64,000 nt of DNA from Dehalococcoidia bacterium (GTDB taxonomy: Bacteria; Chloroflexota; Dehalococcoidia; Lucifugimonadales; Lucifugimonadaceae), in assembly GCA_009693115.1 (NCBI GenBank), contig SHXW01000007.1, forward strand, positions 1 to 64,000, written 5' to 3'. A model generated the notes under the pieces. The model saw only the letters and a program-made list of their open reading frames with translations, ran no database searches and had not been told where the DNA came from. Positions 36,492 to 45,392 of this stretch are shown piece by piece. The first letter of the stretch is position 1. The number at the start of each line of letters is the position of its first letter. Position numbers and translations under genes: made by a program.

Positions 36492-37265
36492 CTATCCGTT
36501 CAGGGTCTTGAACACATCCCTGTGGTGTTGAAGTGCTCGAACGTCTGGTTCAAACCGTGAGGGGCGCATCAATTCCTTCCCGTCTATTTCCAGGAACGCT
36601 GTCTGGTGGAATGCGGACACGCTCTCTCTCCTGAGTTTGGGCGATATCACAACCCGCATTCGGGGATCAAACGTAATCAGATAGCGATCAAATGCACGGT
36701 CGTACAGCGTGTTTAGAGCGATGCCGTTGGCAGGTTCAGCTCGTAGCTTCTCGTCTACGCTCCACTGGATGATATGGGATGCGTTCAATAGCTCAGGCAC
36801 TGCCAGTCCCGATATCGCACAAGTCTCTCCATAGGCGGCCAAGACCGCTTTTCTGAAGAATGACTGCGCTACTCTCACCTTGATTTCGGCAAACCTCTCG
36901 GTCGGGACGTCGCGCGGCATGTCCTTTGCCGAGACCGCTTCACTGCCTGGCAAGCCCCGTTGAATTGCCGCCCGTTCGCTCTCTTCTGCAAACCACTGTT
37001 TGTCTTGATCCATCTGTTCCCAAAGCCCGCGATCAGCTTCACTTGCGCCTGTCAGACCCTTCAATCCACGCTCGTGTATTTTTGGATCTAGACTCGCGAA
37101 GTTCGATGCCTTCATGGCAACAGAACTGCCGCTACGGTCAAGCCGTTTTGCTATGGCAATGATGTCCGGATTGCCTGTGTGGATTCGTCCAAATGGCGTC
37201 TGAAGATAGAACCGCAACACGATGAGGCGTTCCTCATCGGTCCATGGACGACCGCTTGCAGCCAA
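36492..37265 (-). CDS. HNH endonuclease-like protein
   Basis: 257 residues when started at the TTG at 37265, which has AAGGAG seven bases upstream; the frame is open to 37361 but that part is repeat DNA. The N-terminal region resembles a helix-turn-helix-like module (WTDEERLIVLRFYLQTPFGR). The C-terminal HNH domain (about 150-225) has YGETCAISGLAVPELLNASH, IIQWS, NGIALNTLYDRAFDRYLITF, matching the HNH restriction-type family (His-Asn-His core around SHI, NGI, DRAFD). No methyltransferase partner is adjacent, so a solitary restriction-like or phage-defence nuclease is possible. Confidence 0.82.
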   Translation of the reverse strand: MAASGRPWTDEERLIVLRFYLQTPFGRIHTGNPDIIAIAKRLDRSGSSVAMKASNFASLDPKIHERGLKGLTGASEADRGLWEQMDQDKQWFAEESERAAIQRGLPGSEAVSAKDMPRDVPTERFAEIKVRVAQSFFRKAVLAAYGETCAISGLAVPELLNASHIIQWSVDEKLRAEPANGIALNTLYDRAFDRYLITFDPRMRVVISPKLRRESVSAFHQTAFLEIDGKELMRPSRFEPDVRALQHHRDVFKTLNG

Positions 37266-37320
37266 TGCCGATCTCCTTGTGCCGTGTGTGTATGCGCCCC
37301 GCTCAATTCCCAAAAACACA

Positions 37321-37342
37321 GGGGCACGACTAATCGTGCCCC
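37321..37342. repeat. Palindromic repeat GGGGCACGA/TCGTGCCCC, second copy
   Basis: Nine-base arms (37321-37329, 37334-37342) identical to the copy at 29013-29034, with a different four-base loop. It lies between the HNH gene start and the end of the aminotransferase gene. Confidence 0.8.
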
Positions 37343-37379
37343 TGCATGTTCTCACGCCCAATTTATCCGGTCAGCGCGG

Positions 37380-38573
37380 CTACTTCCTCGTCGCGAGGTA
37401 CTCCCGCATCCGGCGCAAAGCCTCCTCAAGGTTCGGCACTGAATTCGCAAATGAAATCCTGATGTACCCTTCACCGAATGCCCCGAACGCCGTCCCAGAA
37501 AGCAGCGCGACGCCTGCCTTTTCAAGCATCTCGTTGGCAAAGTCGCGGCTCGTTATCCCGGTCCCGCTGATATTCGGGAAGGCGTAAAACGCCCCCTTGG
37601 GCACGGGGCACCGTATCCCTGGGATCGAGTTCAGCCCCTCCACGATGACCTCTCGCCTCTTTTTGAATTCAGCCACCATCTTGTGGACAGGCTCCTGCGA
37701 AGAGTCCAGGGCCTTGATCGCCGCTATCTGCGAAAACGACGCCGTGCATGACACGCTGTTCGTCATCAGTCGTGAGACCGGCTCCACCAGCTGCTCTGGG
37801 AACACACCGTACCCCAGGCGCCAGCCCGTCATCGCGTAAGACTTCGAGAACCCGTCAAGGATGATCGTCCGCTCCTTCATCCCCGGGAAGCGGCTGATCG
37901 AAGTGTGCTGGCCCTCGTAGTAAAAGTCCTTGTAAATCTCATCCGACATCACATAGCAGTCGTTCGCAATTGCGATCTCGGAGATCTTCTTCAGGTCCGA
38001 ATCCGGTATCACGCTGCCGCAGGGGTTGTTTGGCGAGTTGACGATGATCAGCTTCGTCTTCTTTGTGACCTTGCGCCGGATCTCCTCGATGTCCGCGTTA
38101 AAGCCGCTCTCCTCGTTCAACCGCATCGGCACCGGCTTCCCGCCGACGAAGTTGATCATGGACTCATAAATCGGGAACCCCGGGTTCGGGTAGATGACCT
38201 CGTCCCCCTCGTCCACAAGGGCCATGATGGCGAAGAACATGACCGGCTTGCCGCCCGGCGTGATTACTATCCGTCCCGGCTCAATTGGATAACCCTGCCG
38301 CAGAGTCTGGTGCCGTGCCACAGCCTCGCGCGCCTCGGGCAGCCCCGGTGACGGCCCATAGTGCGTGTAGCCGTGATCTATGGCGTCCTTCGCAGCCTGC
38401 CGGATGTGTTCTGGCGTGTCGAAATCAGGCTCCCCGATCGACAGGTGCACGATGCTGCGGCCCTGCCGCTCCAGCGCCTTCGCCTTTGCCAATGTTTCAA
38501 ACGCCGTCTCCGTCCCCAGACGGCTCATCCTCTGCGCTAACTGTTTCAACTTGAATCCCCCTGTTGGAGTCAT
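37380..38573 (-). CDS. Class I/II PLP aminotransferase
   Basis: 397 residues, standard for aspartate-aminotransferase-like enzymes. Motifs: SIGEPDFDTPEHI, GYTHYGPSPGLPEAREA, ITPGGKPVMFFAIMAL, NSPNNPCGSV with the conserved Asn, DEIYKDFYYEG, and GFSKSYAMTGWRLGYG with the Schiff-base Lys; the Arg binding the substrate carboxylate is in GYIRISFANS. It transfers amino groups between an amino acid and a 2-oxo acid in the cytoplasm. The exact amino acid is uncertain (aspartate, alanine or aromatic types share these motifs). It stands alone. Confidence 0.92.
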   Translation of the reverse strand: MTPTGGFKLKQLAQRMSRLGTETAFETLAKAKALERQGRSIVHLSIGEPDFDTPEHIRQAAKDAIDHGYTHYGPSPGLPEAREAVARHQTLRQGYPIEPGRIVITPGGKPVMFFAIMALVDEGDEVIYPNPGFPIYESMINFVGGKPVPMRLNEESGFNADIEEIRRKVTKKTKLIIVNSPNNPCGSVIPDSDLKKISEIAIANDCYVMSDEIYKDFYYEGQHTSISRFPGMKERTIILDGFSKSYAMTGWRLGYGVFPEQLVEPVSRLMTNSVSCTASFSQIAAIKALDSSQEPVHKMVAEFKKRREVIVEGLNSIPGIRCPVPKGAFYAFPNISGTGITSRDFANEMLEKAGVALLSGTAFGAFGEGYIRISFANSVPNLEEALRRMREYLATRK

Positions 38574-38860
38574 CGAGAGTGGAATGCGGAGTCTTTGCCT
38601 GTCATCGTGGTTAGAGTGAAGAAACCTGCCCTGATGGCAAGAAAAGCCTCACCCAACCGTGACTATCATCGAAGTTAATCTGACGAGTCTCACTCCGGCC
38701 AGACCCGGTGTCAATGGCTTGTGGCGAAGCCCTGAAACGTTCCTGAATATTGCCCGATAAAGTCGCCAGATCGGCGCACGGTTGCCTGGCGGCGTCCGCT
38801 TGATGTCAAACTCTTCCGGTGCACGCCTATGCCAGAGCGTCAAAAAGGTGCTGCCACACC

Positions 38861-39189
38861 ATGTTCAGGCACACCCGGCAATTTAGACTTCCCATCCCAC
38901 TCAGTATCTCATTCACTGCCGTCGCCGCCCTCGCATGCTCATCCGCCCACAGAGACCCTTCCAGCAGAAGGACTCCTCGACAACAGCTCCCCTTTCCGTG
39001 GACGCAGTCTCACCTGCTCAGCGCCCAGCAAAGAACAGCAAACCTGTCCCAGGAGCGTGGCTGGACTTCCCGCAGGTCGATTCCACCGTCACTTACGACA
39101 CGACAGTGTTTCTGCTGAGGGGCTCCCAGAATGCCGACACTTTTGGCGATAGAGTCGCTACGTTCAACGTCGTACTCCACCTGAAGTGA
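38861..39189 (+). pseudogene. Possible frameshifted small lipoprotein
   Basis: From the ATG at 38861 the frame gives MFRHTRQFRLPIPLSISFTA then VAALACSSAHRDPSS, a plausible lipoprotein signal with the lipobox AALAC. The family-like continuation is in another frame: GAWLDFPQVDSTVTYDTTVF, then LLRGSQNADTFGDRVATFNV up to a TGA at 39187. Read together these suggest one small exported protein broken by a frameshift around 38935-39050. No ribosome-binding site is evident. It could be chance. The rest of 38574-39258 shows nothing. Confidence 0.3.
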
Positions 39190-39258
39190 GACTTGCCACG
39201 GGCGTTCTGTATGCGCAAACTGGCGAGACACAGGCGCCAATCCACAGGAGCCAGTCTC

Positions 39259-40020
39259 TTGCAGCCCAACCGCATGAAAGCCCTCATCAAGTCCGGGAAA
39301 CCCGCATACGGCGTCTCGGTAATGTTCCCCGCTGCCGAACTTGTCGAAATGATCGGCCAGCTCGGCTTTGACTGGGTCATGCTCGACGCCGAGCACGGCT
39401 CAATCACTCCGGACACGATCACGCCCCTTATCCTTGCCTGTGAAGTCCGCGGCGTCACCCCAATTGTCAGGCCCGAGCGCAATGACCCCGCGCTCATCAA
39501 TCGCTATCTCGACCGCGGCGCGATGGGCGTCCAGGTCCCTCACGTTAACACCAAGGCCGAGGCTGAGGCCGCCGTCCGGGCCTGCCGCTACTACCCCGAA
39601 GGCGAACGCGGTCTTGCTGGCGGCCGTATGGCGGACTTCGGGTACGGCGCAACGACAAAGGACTACGTCGCGCAGGCCAACCGGGAGACCCTCGTCTGTA
39701 TCCAGATCGAAGATATAGCCGCCGTTCGCAACCTTGATGAGATCCTCACCGTCAAGGGCGTCGACGTCTTCTTCGTCGGTCCCACAGACCTCGCTCAGTC
39801 CATGGGACACCCCGGAGACAACGCTCACCCTGACGTGCAACGCACCGTACACGATGTATTCACGCGTATCCATGCCGCAGGCAAAGCATCAGGCACTCCC
39901 GGCAACGCCGAAGCCTGCGCTAAGAACGCCGCTAACGGCATCTTGTACCACTACACCCACGTCCCGACCTTCATGTCCTACTATGGCAAACACTTTATGA
40001 AGACGGTGGGCCGGTCGTGA
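39259..40020 (+). CDS. HpcH/HpaI-family class II aldolase
   Basis: 253 residues from the TTG at 39259, chosen because AGGAG lies eight bases upstream and the resulting start (QPNRMKALIKSGKPAYGV) is the family N-terminus. Active-site motifs: MLDAEHG with metal-site residues, PIVRPERND, GAMGVQVPHVNT, VCIQIEDIAAV (Glu metal ligand) and VFFVGPTDLAQSMG (Asp). The family cleaves 2-keto-3-deoxy acids such as 4-hydroxy-2-oxoheptanedioate or keto-deoxyglucarate to pyruvate plus an aldehyde. Its stop overlaps the next gene by four bases. With the aldarate dehydratases in this window, a sugar-acid aldolase role is reasonable. Confidence 0.9.
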   Translation: MQPNRMKALIKSGKPAYGVSVMFPAAELVEMIGQLGFDWVMLDAEHGSITPDTITPLILACEVRGVTPIVRPERNDPALINRYLDRGAMGVQVPHVNTKAEAEAAVRACRYYPEGERGLAGGRMADFGYGATTKDYVAQANRETLVCIQIEDIAAVRNLDEILTVKGVDVFFVGPTDLAQSMGHPGDNAHPDVQRTVHDVFTRIHAAGKASGTPGNAEACAKNAANGILYHYTHVPTFMSYYGKHFMKTVGRS

Positions 40021-40649
40021 CCGTCAGGACTGAGGACGCTGTGCCCGTTCCACGTTTTTGCAGGACACTTGCACTGGCCATCGGCATTGTGTTGCTAACG
40101 GCTGCCGGGGCATCCGCTGTCGCTTGTGGTGGGGGAATTGATCGCGGCGGCAATTCAGCCGCGCCGCAGCCTGCATCCCAGAGGGTGATCTCTTTTGACA
40201 GGGTCCTCACCATAGACGATGTCACCGCCGCTGGAGCCAAGAGGTCCAAGGAGTATGACGTCACCGGCCTGGCGTCAGCCACAGGCGCATGGCTAGCTTT
40301 CTTCGGGCCGGCCGGAGCGGAACGCAGTGACTTTGAACTCCGCTTCTATCCTTCACATGGCGTCGCTGTCCGTGATGGGACGGCGCTGGCGGATCAGGGC
40401 GTAGGTGATGGTATGCGCGCACACAAAGACACGCAGACCTGGAATGAAGGAATGCGAGAACGCTGGTTCGCTGGTGGCGTCACCGACGTATCGAGTCCGG
40501 GGTCCCGGCAGGCGCCCGGGCCGAAATATGGTGACTACGTTATCTTGGGCAATTTGATCATGCTTTGTCAGGGCGCCGATTCCAACCAGTCTCTTGAACG
40601 TTGCGCGGGCCTTGTTGAAGCGCTCAGGGGCCCGAAAGCGGAGAAGTAG
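40017..40649 (+). CDS. Hypothetical lipoprotein
   Basis: 210 residues. The signal sequence TLALAIGIVLLTAAGASAVAC ends in a lipobox with the acceptor Cys followed by GGG, a typical lipoprotein start. The mature part has no family I recognise; it contains TGAWLAFFGPAGAERSDFEL and a Trp-rich middle (WNEGMRERWFAGG). The GTG start overlaps the aldolase stop (GTGA), so the two genes are translationally coupled, and the methyltransferase begins six bases after its stop. Confidence 0.75.
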   Translation: MTVRTEDAVPVPRFCRTLALAIGIVLLTAAGASAVACGGGIDRGGNSAAPQPASQRVISFDRVLTIDDVTAAGAKRSKEYDVTGLASATGAWLAFFGPAGAERSDFELRFYPSHGVAVRDGTALADQGVGDGMRAHKDTQTWNEGMRERWFAGGVTDVSSPGSRQAPGPKYGDYVILGNLIMLCQGADSNQSLERCAGLVEALRGPKAEK

Positions 40650-40655
40650 CCAAGT

Positions 40656-41630
40656 TTGGACTACACCGTCTGGGCTTACTGGTACGACCTCATATACTCC
40701 CTTGCTCCGTCAGGCGATATGGACTTCTATGCCAGACTCGCCCGAGAGGCCGTTGGACGGCCTCTTTCTTCCCGCCGCCCTGAGGCGCGGACTGCCAGCG
40801 CCGAAGGGCCAAGTTCCATACGCTCGCGCAATAGTGATGTCTCCATACTCGAGCTCGGCGTGGGCACGGGGCGTATCGCCATCCCAATCGCTCTCGCTGG
40901 TGCGAATATCACGGCCATAGACCTGCAGACAACAATGCTCGACATGGCCGAGGCAAAGGCCCTCTCCTCCGGATTGGCGGTACGCAGAAACGGCCGTCGT
41001 CGAACTCCGAAAGACACTCTCAGGCCGCAGTTGGACCCGCCCGCCACAATTGAATTCATCCAGGCCGACATGCGCACCCTCGAGCTTGGCAGGTCGTTCC
41101 CGCTCATCACCATCCCCTCTAACACACTCCTCCTTGCGACAACAAAAAGGGACCAACTTTCCACACTGAAACGTGCCGCCGCCCACCTTTTCCCAGGCGG
41201 CCTCCTCACCTTCGACATCTTCAACCCCACCTCCGATCTACTTTCGGACCGCGAGGAGGCGCCCTTCTTCTGGGGTGAAACCGTCAACCCTGAGAATGGG
41301 CGCACCTGCCGTGTCTATGCCATAAACCGCATTGACATCCGCCGACAGCTCAATCGGGGCACACAGATCATCGAAGAACTTCCCGGGGACCTGGCCCTTC
41401 CCGCAATGCGGCGCCCGTATCCTGTCGAAGGAGAGAGGGCTGGGGCCAGTGGAGAAGCTGTCCGCCGCATCGAACTTGACATCCTCATACGCTACCTCCA
41501 CCCGGCTGAAGCACACCTCCTCATCGAATCCGCAGGCCTCGCCGTGACAGCGCTCTATGGTGACTTTGACCTCTCGCCCTTCACTATCTCCAGCCCCCGC
41601 ATGGTCTTCGTTTGTGTGCGACGACGCTGA
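40656..41630 (+). CDS. Class I SAM-dependent methyltransferase
   Basis: 324 residues from a TTG, with GGAGAAG upstream in the end of the previous gene. The N-terminal WAYWYDLIYSLAPSGDMDFY matches small-molecule methyltransferases; motif I is ILELGVGTGRIAIPIAL and the acidic loop is ITAIDLQTTMLDMA. Later FIQADMRTL and FPGGLLTFDIFNP follow. Two stretches look inserted: about residues 38-58 (GRPLSSRRPEARTASAEGPS) and PYPVEGERAGASGEA near 260, the latter resembling half of the GGGAGAGG repeat in translation. Substrate unknown. It is the third gene of a compact operon with the aldolase and lipoprotein. Confidence 0.85.
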   Translation: MDYTVWAYWYDLIYSLAPSGDMDFYARLAREAVGRPLSSRRPEARTASAEGPSSIRSRNSDVSILELGVGTGRIAIPIALAGANITAIDLQTTMLDMAEAKALSSGLAVRRNGRRRTPKDTLRPQLDPPATIEFIQADMRTLELGRSFPLITIPSNTLLLATTKRDQLSTLKRAAAHLFPGGLLTFDIFNPTSDLLSDREEAPFFWGETVNPENGRTCRVYAINRIDIRRQLNRGTQIIEELPGDLALPAMRRPYPVEGERAGASGEAVRRIELDILIRYLHPAEAHLLIESAGLAVTALYGDFDLSPFTISSPRMVFVCVRRR

Positions 41631-41645
41631 CCCATCAGGGGGCCT

Positions 41646-42611
41646 CTAGAACCCCGCGCGCTTATCGCAGAGGTGCAGCAGCTCGTCACCCACTATGAAC
41701 CGGCGGACGTTTTCGCGGAATATCCTTCGGCGGCCTTCGTACATCTCCGGGCTGAGCGCTGAAACGTGCGGCGTGATTATCACGTTTGGCATGTCCCAGA
41801 GCGGTGACGCAGCGTCTAGCGGCTCGGGCTCCGTGGCGTCGAGTGCCGCTCCCGCCAGACGGCCCTCCTTCAGCGCATCAACGAGCGCTGGTTGGTCAAC
41901 AACCCCGCCGCGCGAAACGACGATTACATACGCGTCCCGTTTCATCAAGGCCAGCCTGCGTCGGTCCATAGAGCGTCGAGTTTCGACGGTCAACGGTGCG
42001 GTGATGATGATCCAGTCTGCAATCTGGCACATCTGGTCGAGACCGGACATAGGCCAGCACGCCTTCACATTGGCAGGCACTTCAGCCGGGTGCGGATCCA
42101 CCGCGTACAGCGTCATGTCGAACCCCGCAGCACGTTTCGCGATCGCCCGGCCTATCGCGCCAAGGCCGTACAGCCCAATAGTCTTTCCGGCGAGTTCGAC
42201 GATCTTTCTCTCATACCTGGCTGTGTTCCATTCCCGCTTTTCCTGCTCCTTCACCGACTGCGGCAGCCTGTGCGCCAGTGCGAGCATCACGCCGAGCGTG
42301 TAGTCCGCCATGGGAGCGACATGCGGGCCCGGTGCATTCGTCAGCAATACAGTCGAATTCACGATTTCCTCGATTGCCACGATCCGGTCCACCCCTGCGC
42401 CGGGGCAGGCGATCCACTGGAGCTTACGCGCCGTTTCGAACGTGCGTTTGTCCGGCCAACCGAAGAAAACGTCTGCGTCCCGCGCCTCGCGTGCGGCGTC
42501 CGCCGGCGAATATGCCGGGGCGAAGGCGACGCCTGGGAAATCGGCCCGTAGGTCGTTGATAAAACGCTCGCCGAGGTGAGTCGAAGCGATGACGACTTTC
42601 AAAGCAGGCAT
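41646..42611 (-). CDS. D-2-hydroxyacid dehydrogenase
   Basis: 321 residues from the ATG at 42611 (GAGG six bases upstream). It has the NAD-binding GLYGLGAIGRAIAKRA with Asp in AVDPHP, then VSRGGVVDQPALVDAL (Arg), LDATEPEPLDAASPLWD (Glu) and ITPHVSALSPEM (His), the catalytic triad of the D-isomer-specific family. It reduces 2-oxo acids or oxidises D-2-hydroxy acids such as glyoxylate or tartronate derivatives. It is convergent with the methyltransferase, with only 15 bases between stops. A glyoxylate or hydroxypyruvate reductase role would fit the aldolase product, but is unproven. Confidence 0.9.
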   Translation of the reverse strand: MPALKVVIASTHLGERFINDLRADFPGVAFAPAYSPADAAREARDADVFFGWPDKRTFETARKLQWIACPGAGVDRIVAIEEIVNSTVLLTNAPGPHVAPMADYTLGVMLALAHRLPQSVKEQEKREWNTARYERKIVELAGKTIGLYGLGAIGRAIAKRAAGFDMTLYAVDPHPAEVPANVKACWPMSGLDQMCQIADWIIITAPLTVETRRSMDRRRLALMKRDAYVIVVSRGGVVDQPALVDALKEGRLAGAALDATEPEPLDAASPLWDMPNVIITPHVSALSPEMYEGRRRIFRENVRRFIVGDELLHLCDKRAGF

Positions 42612-42921
42612 GGCAGTCCTCAAGTCATCCTGGGCCTTTGATTGGGCCGAAGGACTCCGATGATGCGATGCGGCACACTAGAATATGCCTCTGCGGCGAT
42701 AGACTGACAGTGCGCGTGTCCGGGTATATGTTGCACCCTCCCCCTTCGAGCAGGAGCGGAGTTCAACACTACCTTCAATATGGATAAGCGGTCACCGGGG
42801 TTCAGTTTGTGTGCGGGCATCCGCTCCTTCCACAAGTTCTGCGTCATCAGGCACGGTGCGGATCACGAAACGGAAACCAACGGCGCGGCGTGTTGACCAG
42901 CCCTGTTCAGGTTCACTGAAA
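42612..42921. other. Divergent region upstream of uvrB
   Basis: About 310 bases. No plus-strand gene before uvrB. On the minus strand a frame ends with [20 protein letters not shown], which faintly resembles the C-terminus of formylglycine-generating-type proteins but overlaps uvrB and is probably chance. Confidence 0.4.
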
Positions 42922-45135
42922 ATGCCGGATTTCAAGATCGTTTCCAGCTTCAATCCCACGGGCGACCAGCCGGCCGCCATAGAAACACTCGCAGCCGGGC
43001 TCATTCGCGGCCTCAAGCACCAGACGCTTCTGGGCGTCACCGGCTCAGGCAAGACGTTCACGATGGCGGGCGTGATCGAAAAGCTGCAGCGGCCCACGCT
43101 GGTTCTTGCCCACAACAAGACGCTGGCGGCGCAGCTTTGCACTGAGTTTCAGGACTACTTTCCGGAGAACTCGGTCCAGTACTTCGTCTCCTACTACGAC
43201 TACTACCAGCCCGAGGCCTACGTTCCGCAGTCCGATACCTATATTGAGAAGGAATCGGACATCAATGAAGAGATAGACCGCATGCGGCACGCAGCCACTC
43301 GGTCGCTCCTGACTCGGCGCGACACGCTCATAGTGGCGTCTGTCTCATGTATCTACGGCCTGGGCTCCCCGGAGGAGTACCGGAATATCGTCATCAAACT
43401 GCGGAAAGGGGAGGGCGCAGGGCTGAGGAAGGTCGTGCGGCGGCTGATTGACCTGTATTACGAGCGCAACGACCTTGAAATGACGCGCGGCCGTTTCCGT
43501 GTGCGCGGAGACACGCTGGAACTGATGCCAGCCTATGAAGAGCTTGCCCTTCGCATCCAGTTCTTCGGGGACGAGGTGGAGCGCATCGTCGAGGTCGACC
43601 CGCTAACAGGCGAAATACTTTCAGATAAGGACGAAATAGATATCTTTCCCGCCAAGCACTTCGTCACTCCAGAGGACGAGCTTGGAGAGGCGTTGAGGGA
43701 TATAGAGAACGAACTGGCGGCGCGTCTTGAAGAGTTGCGCGGCGGGGGCAGGCTGCTGGAGGCGGAACGGCTGGAGCAGCGGACGCGCTTCGATATCGAA
43801 ATGCTCACCGAGACGGGGACATGCCCCGGTATTGAGAACTACTCACGCCCACTGGCCCGCCGCCCGGCAGGATCCGCCCCGTACACCCTCCTAGACTACT
43901 TTCCGGACGACTACCTGGTATTCATAGACGAGTCGCACATCACCCTGCCTCAGGTCCGCGGCATGTACCACGGCGACGTGGCACGCAAAAAGAACCTGGT
44001 GGACTACGGGTTCCGCCTACCCTCGGCAATGGACAACCGGCCCCTCTCATTCGGCGAATTTGAGGAGCGTGTCGGTCAGATCGTGTACGTCTCGGCGACG
44101 CCCGGCCCCTACGAAGGCGAACACGAGCAGCAGCGTGTGCAGCAGGTCATCCGTCCCACCGGGGTTGTAGACCCGATCATCGAGCTGAAACCGACAGCTG
44201 GGCAGATTGACGATCTTATGGAGCGCATACAGGAGCGCATCAAGCGCAATGAGCGCGTGCTGATCACGACCCTGACGAAACGCATGGCCGAGGAGCTTTC
44301 AGACTATCTGCGAGAAATGGGGATCAAGGTCCACTACCTTCACTCTGAAATCCAGACGCTGGAGCGAACCGAAATCCTGCGCGACCTGCGGCTGGGAGTG
44401 TATGACGTTGTAGTGGGTATCAACCTCCTGCGCGAGGGGCTTGACTTGCCTGAAGTGTCGCTCGTTGCCATCCTGGACGCTGACAAGGAGGGCTACCTGC
44501 GCTCCGGCACATCACTCATCCAGACGATAGGCCGCGCTGCCCGCCACGTTGAAGGGCGCGTGGTCATGTACGCCGACAGGGTGACGGATTCGATGAAGCT
44601 GGCGATAGGGGAGACGGACCGACGAAGAGAAATCCAGCGGGCCCATAACGCAGAGCACGGCATCACCCCGATGTCCATTGTCAAGGAAGTCAAGGACATC
44701 ACGGACCGTGTCCGGCAGGCAGCAGGCGTGGATCGCGTGTCCGAGACTAGGACACCCTATGTGGCCGCTTCCAATCTGCCGAAGGACGACCTGACGCGTC
44801 TTGTGAAGGATCTAGAGAAGCAGATGAAGCAGGCTGCGAAGGAACTGGAGTACGAGAAGGCGGCGATGCTGCGAGATCAAATAGGTGACCTGAGGCGCGT
44901 GCTGGCAGCAGGCGGGCGGGGACTTGTCGAGAAGGACCTGGCGGGTGTCGGTGCAGAAGACGACACAACTTACGCTGAACCTCAGTACAACGCAGGGGGA
45001 GTGCCTCCAGAACCTTTGAGGGTCGGCCCCGGTGCGTTGGACGCCCCCGTTTCTGCCGAGCAATCTGAGCCGCGCCCATACCAGGTCAGGCGCCCGTCTC
45101 GGAATCCGGGCCAGCGTTCCGGCGGTAAACGTTAA
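42922..45135 (+). CDS. uvrB: UvrABC system protein B
   Basis: 737 residues from the ATG at 42922; the frame is open 37 codons further but [20 protein letters not shown] is the family N-terminus. It has Walker [26 protein letters not shown], the beta-hairpin [20 protein letters not shown], the DEAD-like [37 protein letters not shown] and TIGRAARHV, plus the UvrC-binding UVR motif at about 640-675. It verifies DNA damage and hands it to UvrC in nucleotide excision repair. The C-terminus is about 60 residues longer than usual and low in complexity. No strong ribosome-binding site. Confidence 0.97.
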   Translation: MPDFKIVSSFNPTGDQPAAIETLAAGLIRGLKHQTLLGVTGSGKTFTMAGVIEKLQRPTLVLAHNKTLAAQLCTEFQDYFPENSVQYFVSYYDYYQPEAYVPQSDTYIEKESDINEEIDRMRHAATRSLLTRRDTLIVASVSCIYGLGSPEEYRNIVIKLRKGEGAGLRKVVRRLIDLYYERNDLEMTRGRFRVRGDTLELMPAYEELALRIQFFGDEVERIVEVDPLTGEILSDKDEIDIFPAKHFVTPEDELGEALRDIENELAARLEELRGGGRLLEAERLEQRTRFDIEMLTETGTCPGIENYSRPLARRPAGSAPYTLLDYFPDDYLVFIDESHITLPQVRGMYHGDVARKKNLVDYGFRLPSAMDNRPLSFGEFEERVGQIVYVSATPGPYEGEHEQQRVQQVIRPTGVVDPIIELKPTAGQIDDLMERIQERIKRNERVLITTLTKRMAEELSDYLREMGIKVHYLHSEIQTLERTEILRDLRLGVYDVVVGINLLREGLDLPEVSLVAILDADKEGYLRSGTSLIQTIGRAARHVEGRVVMYADRVTDSMKLAIGETDRRREIQRAHNAEHGITPMSIVKEVKDITDRVRQAAGVDRVSETRTPYVAASNLPKDDLTRLVKDLEKQMKQAAKELEYEKAAMLRDQIGDLRRVLAAGGRGLVEKDLAGVGAEDDTTYAEPQYNAGGVPPEPLRVGPGALDAPVSAEQSEPRPYQVRRPSRNPGQRSGGKR

Positions 45136-45392
45136 TCTTGCGACAATCCTCCCCTCTCTGTTCCGGCCAGCCGGTACGAAGTTAGCCGAGGGCCGCGAAT
45201 CCCCTCTCCTCTTGCATCGTGCCCTCCGGGTGTGGGCCAGAGTGAGGGGTGATTGGTCTGGCGCATGAGATCAATTCTCCCCCGCTTTCCGGAACCCTTT
45301 CCTGCTGGGACATGGGCCGCTGGGGCGTTCTTTAGCCGAGGCCGTGTACCATCCCTCGTCAAGATAGGGGCAATACTTCACAGGGGGTAAGA

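Noticed and set aside
36492-37361. HNH protein starting at 37361
   Set aside because: The first 32 codons cover a dispersed palindromic repeat; the TTG at 37265 has AAGGAG at good spacing.
42799-42960. Minus-strand frame ending [20 protein letters not shown] as a formylglycine-generating-enzyme remnant
   Set aside because: Only about 20 residues resemble the family and much of the frame lies antisense to the conserved start of uvrB.
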